From positions 1-64,000 of the forward strand of contig NZ_BDBC01000043.1 in NCBI RefSeq assembly GCF_001612785.1: 64,000 bases of DNA, in the 5' to 3' direction. Positions within the stretch are counted from its first letter, which is position 1. Each line of letters starts with the position of its first letter. Below the pieces are notes generated by a model. The model saw nothing but the letters and a program-made list of their open reading frames with translations, did not search any database and was not told the DNA's origin. A program made the position numbers and the translations under genes. Positions 49,856 to 56,718 of this stretch are shown one piece after another. The DNA is from Nocardia beijingensis NBRC 16342 (GTDB taxonomy: Bacteria > Actinomycetota > Actinomycetes > Mycobacteriales > Mycobacteriaceae).

Positions 49856-50857
49856 ATGCGCAAACTCAGGCTGATCGTGCCTGCCCTCGTGTCCGCCCTA
49901 CTGCTGGTCCTCACCGGATGCGGGTCGGACGACTCGGGTTCGGCGACGCGCGCCGAGATCAAGACCCTCCGCATCGGCACGATCGGCACCGGCAATGTGC
50001 TGACCGGGCCGGTGGGCTTCGCTCATCAGCGTGGCGCTCTGCTGCCTGCGCTGAAGCCGCTGGGGGTGGACGCCATCGAGGTCTACAGCTTCCCCAACGG
50101 GCCGGATCTGAACCAGGCGCTGGTCGGTGGCCGCCTCGACGTCGCCACCTACGGTGACACGCCTGCGCTGGTGGCACGCGGCAGCGGGTTGAAGACGCGG
50201 TTGCTGGCCATCGCGGCGGTGAACTACAACGCGGGTGTGGTGGCGAAGGATCCGGCGATCCGGACGCTGAAGGATCTGGCGGGCAAGAAGATCGGCGTGC
50301 AGTCGGGTTCGTATATCGATCGGTATCTGCAGGGCGCGCTGAAGGCGGAGGGGATTCAGGCGCAGCTGGTGCATCTGCTGGCCACCGACGCGGAGGCTCC
50401 GCTCAACGGCGGTGACATCGCGGCGGTCGCGTTGCCGGATGTGAATCCGTCGTCGTACTTCCACGCGTTCTTGGCCAAGGGTTTCCACCAGGTGGACTCG
50501 ATTCACGACAATCATCCCGATCTGGCCGGTACCAGTTCTTCGGTCAGCAGCCAGGACTTCCTCGACAGCCATCCCCAGTTCGGCGCCGCGTGGCAGTCGG
50601 TGATCGCCGAGGCCAACCGGTATGCCAAGCAGCATTGGGACGATTACGTGAACTACGAGGTGTCGCAGTCGAAATCGCCGGAAGCGGTGGTGCGTGCCAC
50701 CGCGCGGCAGAGCTACATTCCCGACGAGATCTTCGCGCCGCTGGGCGTGCAGTTGCTGACGGGCACCAAGCAGTTCCTCGTGGAACAGAAGAAGATCCGG
50801 GAGGATTTCGGGCTGGAGGAGTGGTTCTACCGGCCGGAGCGGCCGAAACAGGGCTGA
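49856..50857 (+). CDS. Substrate-binding lipoprotein of the ABC operon
   Basis: A 333-residue periplasmic-type binding protein of the NMT1/SsuA family. The signal peptide is followed by lipobox LTGC (residues about 19-22), then TLRIGTIGTGNVLTGPVGFA as the first strand and SFPNGPDLNQALVGGRLDVA, TLKDLAGKKIGVQSGSYIDR and VALPDVNPSSYFHAFLAKG are the ligand-binding segments. It starts 17 bp after the ferredoxin stop. It delivers the anionic substrate (sulfonate, taurine, nitrate or thiamine-precursor-like) to the permease. The ligand cannot be told from sequence alone. Confidence 0.9.
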   Translation: MRKLRLIVPALVSALLLVLTGCGSDDSGSATRAEIKTLRIGTIGTGNVLTGPVGFAHQRGALLPALKPLGVDAIEVYSFPNGPDLNQALVGGRLDVATYGDTPALVARGSGLKTRLLAIAAVNYNAGVVAKDPAIRTLKDLAGKKIGVQSGSYIDRYLQGALKAEGIQAQLVHLLATDAEAPLNGGDIAAVALPDVNPSSYFHAFLAKGFHQVDSIHDNHPDLAGTSSSVSSQDFLDSHPQFGAAWQSVIAEANRYAKQHWDDYVNYEVSQSKSPEAVVRATARQSYIPDEIFAPLGVQLLTGTKQFLVEQKKIREDFGLEEWFYRPERPKQG

Positions 50858-50960
50858 GCTGGTCCGGGCCGTCGGGGAAGTGCGGGGCCGGGAGGTGATG
50901 GCCCGGTTCTCCGGCGAGTGCTTGGGGGGTCGGCCGGGTCGATCGTCGGGAGGGTAGTCG

Positions 50961-51731
50961 ATGGCGGAGATCGCCGAGTGGGCGCGGCAGCGGCCGTCGG
51001 GTGTGCGGCTGGAGTGGGGTTCGGCCGGTGCGGCGGCGCTGGGACCGGAGTGCGCGTGTGTGGTGGTGGTCGATGTCTTGTCGTTCACCACGTCGGTGTC
51101 GGTCGCTGTCGAAGCGGGGACGCGGGTGCTGCCGTATCCGTCGCGGGAGGGTGGCGCCGCGCAGTTCGCCGCACGGCACGGCGCCGAGCTGGCGGTGGGG
51201 CGGCGAGCGGTGTCCGAGCGGCAGCCGTGGTCGCTGTCCCCGGCCGCGCTGCGGTCTGCGTCGGTCGTCGAGCGGCTCGTGCTGCCCTCACCCAATGGTT
51301 CGGCCATCGCCGCGGCCGTCAGCGGTGTGCCGGTGGTCGCGGCGTGCCTGCGCAATGCCGGTGCGGTCGCCGGGTGGATCGCCGGGCGCGGATGGGGGAC
51401 CGAGCGGCAGCCGGTGGCTCTGATCGCGGCCGGTGAGCAGTGGCCCGGCCGTGACGTGCTGCGGCCCGCGGTGGAGGACTGGCTCGGCGCCGGGGCGGTC
51501 GCGGCGGCGCTGGCGCGCGGTGGAGCCGGGCCGCTGTCCGCGGAAGCGCACGCCGCCGCGGTGGCGTACGACGGGATCGCCGATGTCGCGGCGCTGATCC
51601 GGGACTGCGCGTCCGGCCGCGAGCTCAGCGAGGGCGGGTTCGCGCAGGATGTCGCGGTGGCCACGGAGCTCGACAGCAGCGGGGTGGTGCCGGTCTTGAT
51701 CGACGGAGCGTTCGTCGACGCCGCGCGGTGA
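50961..51731 (+). CDS. comB: 2-phosphosulfolactate phosphatase family protein (ComB-like)
   Basis: A 256-residue member of the ComB family, named for the coenzyme M pathway enzyme that dephosphorylates 2-phosphosulfolactate. Family blocks are CVVVVDVLSFTTSVSVAVEA, LPSPNGSAIAAAVSGVPVVA, ACLRNAGAVAGWI and a metal-binding acid set in LIAAGEQWPGRDVLRPAVED. It starts with ATG 50961 behind GGGAGGG. In bacteria that lack coenzyme M the family may act on other sulfonated or phosphorylated hydroxyacids. Its position 100 bp after the ABC-flavoprotein operon strengthens the idea that this locus handles C-S compounds, though the sulfonate link is inferred. Confidence 0.85.
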   Translation: MAEIAEWARQRPSGVRLEWGSAGAAALGPECACVVVVDVLSFTTSVSVAVEAGTRVLPYPSREGGAAQFAARHGAELAVGRRAVSERQPWSLSPAALRSASVVERLVLPSPNGSAIAAAVSGVPVVAACLRNAGAVAGWIAGRGWGTERQPVALIAAGEQWPGRDVLRPAVEDWLGAGAVAAALARGGAGPLSAEAHAAAVAYDGIADVAALIRDCASGRELSEGGFAQDVAVATELDSSGVVPVLIDGAFVDAAR

Positions 51732-51749
51732 CTTCGCAGCGGGTGAGTG

Positions 51750-52367
51750 TCAGTGGCGGGGCGCGATCAGTCCGATCGCCGATTCGACCGCGACGTCGAC
51801 GATGCCCGCGATGTCGTCGCCGTCTTCCACGGTGGTGGCGATGAGTTCCCGGAAGCCGCCGAAGAGGATTGTCGCCACCTGGCGCGATGGCGGCCGCAGT
51901 CCGGCGGCCGCGAATTCCGGTGTGTCGGCGAGTTTCTGGATGAGCGTCACGAATGCCGCGCCGACCTCGCGCTGCAACTGCCGCGTGTCGTCCCCGAGAG
52001 CGGGGATGACACGGATCCAGCTGAGGGTGAGGGAGGGTTCTTGTTGTGCGGTGCGGATCCAGGCTTCGATGGCCTGGCGTACCTGGGTGCGCCAGGGCAG
52101 GTGCGGGTCGACGGCGGCCTCGATCCGCTGGATCATGTCCTTGTTGTGCTCGGTGAGCAGGGCGATGAAGCAGTCCTGTTTGCTGGTGAAGTGCTCGTAG
52201 AAGGTGCGGCGTGAGGTGCGGGCGTGGCGGACCACGTCGGCGACGGTCGAGTCCTGGTAGCCGCGCTCGCGCACCGCGGTGGCCATGGCGTCGAGCAGGC
52301 GGCGGCGGAACCCCGGATCCTGGCCGTTGTCGGCGGTGGTGCGGGGTACGGGCGCGGCGCGGGTCAC
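51750..52367 (-). CDS. TetR-family transcriptional regulator
   Basis: A 205-residue TetR regulator starting at GTG. The DNA-binding domain is RRRLLDAMATAVRERGYQDS then TVADVVRHARTSRRTFYEHF and TSKQDCFIALL, a well conserved TetR helix-turn-helix. The C-terminal domain is helical, with RQAIEAWIRTAQQEPSLTLS and LFGGFRELIATTVEDGDDIA. It lies downstream of the P450 on the same strand, 141 bp after that gene ends. Two inverted repeats before the P450 are the likely operators for it or a related regulator. Confidence 0.88.
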   Translation of the reverse strand: MTRAAPVPRTTADNGQDPGFRRRLLDAMATAVRERGYQDSTVADVVRHARTSRRTFYEHFTSKQDCFIALLTEHNKDMIQRIEAAVDPHLPWRTQVRQAIEAWIRTAQQEPSLTLSWIRVIPALGDDTRQLQREVGAAFVTLIQKLADTPEFAAAGLRPPSRQVATILFGGFRELIATTVEDGDDIAGIVDVAVESAIGLIAPRH

Positions 52368-52508
52368 GAGAATCAGGGTAGTTACTCACTTCGGTGCGTC
52401 GCGTCCGGCCCGAGCGCCGCGGGGGCGATGCTCAGGCCGTCGGTCGGCCGGTATCCGGGTCGCGATGTCACGGCGTGTTCGAGTGACGCGGAGGGGGCGG
52501 CCGTTGGC

Positions 52509-53849
52509 TCATGCCGTGGCCTCGACGGCGCGGCCGAGCGCACGCCCGCTGGATGTCCGGCGATGCACCACGGCGCGGCCTTTCTCAGCGGGGACGAGCG
52601 CGACGCCGCGGAAGTGGGTGCGCTCGTCGCGGGCGGTGGTGGGTTCGAGCGTGAAATCGCGCAGCAGGGTGCGCAGGACGACGTTCATCTCCAAGGTGGC
52701 GAACGCGGCGCCGATGCAGCGGCGGCTGCCGCCGCCGAACGGGATCCAGCTGAACGTGCCGGGACGGACACCGAGGAACCGGTCGGGGTCGAAGGCGTGG
52801 GCGTTGGGGAAGAGTTCCTCGTTGTCGTGTATCAGTCGGATGTTGGCCACGATCTTCTGCCCGCGCGGCAGGGTCCAGCGGCCCAGTTGCAGGGTTTCGG
52901 CTCGGACCTGGCGGAACGTCGCGTCGATCACCGGCCGCACGCGCTGCACTTCCAGCAGCGTGGCCTCGCGCAGCTGCGAACCTCCCGCGTCGGCTTCGGC
53001 GACCAGGCGGCGCAGCACGTCCGGGTGCCTGCGCAGCCGCTCGATGGTCCATGCCAGCGTCGTCGCGGTCGTCTCGTGCCCGGCGGTGAGCAGGGTCAGC
53101 AGTTCGTCGGCGATCTCACCGCGCGACATGGCCGAGCCGTCGTCGTAGCGGGCTTGCAGCATCATCGCCAGCACGTCGTCGCGCTCGTCGATACGGTGCT
53201 GGGCGGCGGCGCGGTCGATGAGCCGGCCGACGATCTCGTCGTAGCGGCGGCGGCGGGCCGCGAAGCGGGCCCAGGGGCCGAATCTGCCCAGTGCCCGTTG
53301 GGGGATCGGGATGGCGGCGAGGGCGGAGGCGATCAGGACGAGTTCGGGCAGCAGCCGGCGCAGTTCCTCGAATTCCGCTCCCTCGGCGCCGAAGACCGCG
53401 CGCAGGATGACGTCGAGGGTGATGCGCATCATCGAGTCCATGGTCGCGAACTCCTGGCCCGAGGGCCAGGAGTTCATCTCACGGACGGCTTCGGCTTCGA
53501 TGAGCGATTCGTACACCGTGAGCCTGCGGCCGTGGAACGGCGGGGTGAGCAGTTTGCGCTGCTTGCGGTGTTCGGCGCCGCTGAGGGCGAACAGCGAACC
53601 GGGGCCGAGGAACTGGCCGAGGTTGACGTCGATGTTGTCGACGAGATCGGTGCTCGTGGTGAAGAGGGCTTTGATCTCGGCGGGATCGGCGAGCACGACG
53701 CAGCGGCCGAATCGGGGCAGGTGGATGGTGAAGGCCGAGCCGTAGCGGTCGTGCAGGCGCCGCCAGGTCCGGGTGCGCCCGGTCAGGATCTGCAGATTCT
53801 GCACGATCGGCGGGGTGGATGGCCCGTCGGGAAGTCGCACAGCGGGCAT
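52509..53849 (-). CDS. Cytochrome P450
   Basis: A 446-residue, fully canonical P450. The I-helix is LLTAGHETTATTLAW (residues 253-267), ExxR is E300-R303 (LLEVQRVRPVID), and the haem loop is PFGGGSRRCIGAAFA with Cys378. The long N-terminal and B-C regions match the CYP135/CYP138-like mycobacterial families. ATG at the complement of 53847-53849 follows GAGGAGGTGGGCGC. The two flanking inverted repeats in its promoter suggest tight repression. No ferredoxin partner is adjacent. Substrate unknown. Confidence 0.92.
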   Translation of the reverse strand: MPAVRLPDGPSTPPIVQNLQILTGRTRTWRRLHDRYGSAFTIHLPRFGRCVVLADPAEIKALFTTSTDLVDNIDVNLGQFLGPGSLFALSGAEHRKQRKLLTPPFHGRRLTVYESLIEAEAVREMNSWPSGQEFATMDSMMRITLDVILRAVFGAEGAEFEELRRLLPELVLIASALAAIPIPQRALGRFGPWARFAARRRRYDEIVGRLIDRAAAQHRIDERDDVLAMMLQARYDDGSAMSRGEIADELLTLLTAGHETTATTLAWTIERLRRHPDVLRRLVAEADAGGSQLREATLLEVQRVRPVIDATFRQVRAETLQLGRWTLPRGQKIVANIRLIHDNEELFPNAHAFDPDRFLGVRPGTFSWIPFGGGSRRCIGAAFATLEMNVVLRTLLRDFTLEPTTARDERTHFRGVALVPAEKGRAVVHRRTSSGRALGRAVEATA

Positions 53850-53865
53850 GCGCCCACCTCCTCGT

Positions 53866-53908
53866 GTGGTACTTCGATGTACCACCCGAACGGTACGCGC
53901 ACGTACCG
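53866..53908. promoter_or_regulatory. Two inverted repeats in the P450 promoter
   Basis: GTGGTAC (53866-53872) with GTACCAC (53879-53885), spacer 6, and CGGTACG (53891-53897) with CGTACCG (53902-53908), spacer 4. Both centre on GTAC half-sites and are 23 bp apart centre to centre, in the 99-bp gap between the P450 and the synthetase gene. A TTGCCA -35 box for the P450 can be read at the complement of 53913-53918. This tandem arrangement is typical of TetR-type operators. Confidence 0.6.
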
Positions 53909-53948
53909 CACTGTGGCAAGGATTACACCGCGCCGATCCGCGCGGTCG

Positions 53949-55169
53949 TCACGAAATGTCCCACAACCCGGCACCACGGGCGGCGAGCGCGGCGGCGATG
54001 CGGTCGAGCGCTTCGGCGACAGGCAATGAGCCGACGCGGCGACCATCACGTAGCCGCAACGCCACCCGGCCCGCGGCGACCTCCTGCGCGCCGATGACCG
54101 CTTGATAGGGCACGAGCCGGTGCTCGCGGATGCGCGCGGCGAGACTGCCGCGATCGGCCGGCGAGATCGCCACCCGCAGCCCGCGGTCACGGCAGTGGTC
54201 CTCCAGCCGCACGGCCTCCGGAAGCTGGGCGTCGGTCACCGGCAGCACGACCACCTGGGTGGGCGCCAGCCACGCCGGGAACCGGCCGCCGTGACATTCG
54301 ATCAGGTGGGCCACCGCCCGCTCCATGCTGCCGATGATGCTGCGGTGCACCATGACCGGTCGGTGCGCGGCGCCGTCGGCGCCGGTGTAGCGGAGATCGA
54401 ACTGCTCGGGTTGATGGAAATCGACCTGCACGGTGGACAGGGTGGATTCCCGGCCTGCGCTGTCGCGCACCTGCACGTCGATCTTCGGGCCGTAGAACGC
54501 GGCTTCGCCTTCCACCGCGTCGTAATCCACGCCGCGGTCGTCGAGGACGTCGGTGAGCAAGGTGATCGACCGCTCCCACAAGCGCGCGGCGGCGACATAT
54601 TTCCCGCCGGCGCCGGGCAGCGACAACCGATAGCGGGCGGCACGGATGCCCAGCGCGGCATAGGCGTCGGCGATCATCGCCAGCGCTCCGGCGACTTCGG
54701 CGGCGGCTTGCTCGGGAGTGCAGAAGGTATGCGCGTCGTTGAGCTGGATCGCGCGCACCCGGGTCAACCCGCCCAGCACGCCCGAGAGTTCCGATCGGTA
54801 CATGCCGCCCAATTCCGCGATGCGCAAAGGTAATTCGCGATAACTGCGTGCACGCGAACGAAACAGTAGCGCGTGGTGCGGGCACAGACTCGGGCGCAGC
54901 ACCATTTGCTCCCCGCCGAGATCCATCGGCGGGAACATCTCGTCCCGGTAATGCCGCCAGTGGCCGGACAATTCGTAGAGTTCACGCTTGCCGAGCACCG
55001 GTGAATACACGTGGTGGTAGCCCGCGCGGCGTTCGGCGGTGCGAAGGTAGTCCTCCAGGGCTTGGCGCACGGCCGCCCCGTCCGGCAGCCAGAACGGCAG
55101 TCCCGCGCCGATGAGCGGGTCGGTGTCGAACAGATTCAGCGCACGGCCGAGAGTGCGATGGTCGGGCAT
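53949..55169 (-). CDS. thrS: Short threonyl-tRNA synthetase (no TGS or editing domain)
   Basis: A 406-residue class II synthetase consisting of the ThrRS catalytic core plus anticodon-binding domain; normal bacterial ThrRS is about 640 residues because of N-terminal TGS and editing domains, absent here. The active site appears intact: zinc ligands Cys96 (LRPSLCPHH), His147 (NDAHTFC) and His275 (VMVHRSI), and motif 2 Arg125 (MYRSELSG). The anticodon domain begins near residue 300 (LAPTQVVVLPVTDAQ). ATG follows CGAGGAG. It is preceded by a Thr-codon leader peptide and terminator-like hairpin, so its expression likely senses threonyl-tRNA. It may be a backup or drug-resistant synthetase, or may supply Thr-tRNA to a biosynthetic step; which is not decided. 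Confidence 0.93.
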   Translation of the reverse strand: MPDHRTLGRALNLFDTDPLIGAGLPFWLPDGAAVRQALEDYLRTAERRAGYHHVYSPVLGKRELYELSGHWRHYRDEMFPPMDLGGEQMVLRPSLCPHHALLFRSRARSYRELPLRIAELGGMYRSELSGVLGGLTRVRAIQLNDAHTFCTPEQAAAEVAGALAMIADAYAALGIRAARYRLSLPGAGGKYVAAARLWERSITLLTDVLDDRGVDYDAVEGEAAFYGPKIDVQVRDSAGRESTLSTVQVDFHQPEQFDLRYTGADGAAHRPVMVHRSIIGSMERAVAHLIECHGGRFPAWLAPTQVVVLPVTDAQLPEAVRLEDHCRDRGLRVAISPADRGSLAARIREHRLVPYQAVIGAQEVAAGRVALRLRDGRRVGSLPVAEALDRIAAALAARGAGLWDIS

Positions 55170-55210
55170 GGTGGTGGTCTCCTCGTCGACAGGGGCGAGC
55201 GACCACGAAG

Positions 55211-55238
55211 CGAAACCCCGGGACGCGCGCCCCGGGGC
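55211..55238 (-). terminator. Attenuator hairpin before the short ThrRS gene
   Basis: On the transcribed minus strand, CCCCGGG and CCCGGGG arms (plus coordinates 55231-55237 and 55216-55222) flank an 8-base loop, followed by TTTCGCTT. It lies between the leader peptide and the synthetase ATG. An upstream hairpin, CGCCGG with CCGGCG (55261-55280), overlaps the Thr codons, and its CCCGG can alternatively pair with the CCGGG of the terminator's first arm. This is the classical attenuator layout. Confidence 0.75.
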
Positions 55239-55254
55239 TGGAATGAAACATGGA

Positions 55255-55305
55255 TCAGCGCGCCGGGACGAATTCCGGCGTCGTCGTCACAGCAGCGCGC
55301 TCCAT
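55255..55305 (-). CDS. Threonine-rich leader peptide of the ThrRS attenuator
   Basis: A 16-residue open frame: MERAAVTTTPEFVPAR then TGA. Three consecutive Thr codons (ACG, plus coordinates 55279-55287) sit just before the first hairpin of the leader. The ATG is the complement of 55303-55305; a -10 like TAGCGT (complement of 55313-55318) would place transcription start at or next to the ATG, giving a leaderless leader transcript, as seen for other actinobacterial attenuators. Stalling at the Thr codons would favour the antiterminator and expression of the short ThrRS. Small size and absence of a homologue limit certainty. Confidence 0.75.
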   Translation of the reverse strand: MERAAVTTTPEFVPAR

Positions 55306-55425
55306 GCCGGCGACGCTAGCAGAGGCATCCGCGTCGGCGCACAGGATTTTTCGACGTTCGCCCGACGGCGTCATGGCTTTGGCGCATAATCGGGTTCGTC
55401 TGTGAGGCAATGACATCGGGGGTTG

Positions 55426-56718
55426 ATGGGGACGCGCAGAGCGGTGTTGCAAGCGGGTATGGTCCTCCCGCTGGCCGCCGCGTGCGCGCCGGAGCTGTTG
55501 CTGGGCAGTTCGGACGCGGTGCGCGTCGGTGTGTCCTGGAGCGGGCAGGAACTCGCGGCCTTCCACGCCGTACTGGACGGGCTGGATCTCGGTTTCGAGG
55601 TCGAGGTGATCCCGCTGGGCGACAACACCGACACCGCGTTCACCGCCGGTGGCCGGTCCGCGCCGGACGTGGTGTTGCTTCCGCAGGCCGGTCGGGTGCG
55701 TGAACTCGCCGAGGCGGGCAAATTGCGGCCCGTCGCGGAGTCGGTGTGGGCCGACGCGCTCGGCAGCCGCTACGCCCAACCCTGGCAACTGTTGCTGCGC
55801 CACGAGAATCGGCTCTACGGCGTGCCGTTCAAGGCCGCGGACAAATCGCTGGTCTGGTTCGACCGCCACCAGTTCGACGCCCACGGCTTGGGTGAACCCG
55901 CGGCATGGACCCTCGGTGGCTGGGTCGACCGGATGGAGGTGCTCGCGCAGACGCCGATCCGCCTGCTGGCGCTGGCCGCGGCCGACGGCTGGGTGCTCAC
56001 CGACTTCTTCGAAAACGTCCTGCTCGCCGAATCACCGCGCATCTACGACGATCTGGCCTCCAAGGACGAGCGGGAGTGGGACAACCCGGCGGTTCGGGCC
56101 GCCTTCGGGCATCTGGGGGTGTTGTGGGGGCAGCGTCACGCGTTTCCCGGCGGCGTCGGCGTCGCGTTGACCAGGCAGTTCTCCGACGCTGTCCGGGAGG
56201 TGTTCCAGCACCGCCGGGCGGCGGCGGTCGTCGCTCCCGACTTCGCCGAGCCGATCGTGCGCAGCGCGGTCCGCGCGTCCGGGCGTGCGGTCGGCGACGC
56301 CGTCGGGGTGGCGCCCTTCCCGCCGGTCAACACCGCCTCGTTGCCGCCGAAGATCGTCGGCGGCGACGTGATCGTGGTGACCCGGCAGGCGAGCCCCCGC
56401 GCCGACGACCTGGTCGAGAAACTGGCCGGCGCCCGCGCCCCCTTGCCGTGGATCGAACGCTACGGCGGATTCCTCGCCCCCAACCTGCGCACCGAGGCGG
56501 AATACTCGCCGTTGCTCGCGCCGTCGGCGCGGGAACTGGCCGCCCGCAGCACCTTCGATCTGTCCGACCGGATCGGGCCGGTGGGGGGCCGGGAAGGATT
56601 GTGGCGAGTGCTGACGGAGTTCCTCATCGCGATCGGCGACGGCGGACAGGCGCGAACGACCGCGGCCACCGACCGCGCGATCGCCGCGCTGGACGACGCG
56701 GATCGGCGGCGTCGATGA
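55426..56718 (+). CDS. Extracellular solute-binding lipoprotein
   Basis: A 430-residue sugar-type (SBP_bac_1) solute-binding protein. The N terminus MGTRRAVLQAGMVLPLAAAC has a twin-arginine-like TRRAVL and a Cys at residue 20 after LAAA, so it is likely a Tat-exported lipoprotein. Ligand-binding blocks include DVVLLPQAGRVRELAEAGKL, LYGVPFKAADKSLVWFDRHQ and WTLGGWVDRMEVLAQT. ATG 55426 is preferred to the adjacent TTG 55423. It is the first gene of an operon with a fused permease, whose start codon overlaps its stop. Ligand unknown. Confidence 0.88.
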   Translation: MGTRRAVLQAGMVLPLAAACAPELLLGSSDAVRVGVSWSGQELAAFHAVLDGLDLGFEVEVIPLGDNTDTAFTAGGRSAPDVVLLPQAGRVRELAEAGKLRPVAESVWADALGSRYAQPWQLLLRHENRLYGVPFKAADKSLVWFDRHQFDAHGLGEPAAWTLGGWVDRMEVLAQTPIRLLALAAADGWVLTDFFENVLLAESPRIYDDLASKDEREWDNPAVRAAFGHLGVLWGQRHAFPGGVGVALTRQFSDAVREVFQHRRAAAVVAPDFAEPIVRSAVRASGRAVGDAVGVAPFPPVNTASLPPKIVGGDVIVVTRQASPRADDLVEKLAGARAPLPWIERYGGFLAPNLRTEAEYSPLLAPSARELAARSTFDLSDRIGPVGGREGLWRVLTEFLIAIGDGGQARTTAATDRAIAALDDADRRRR

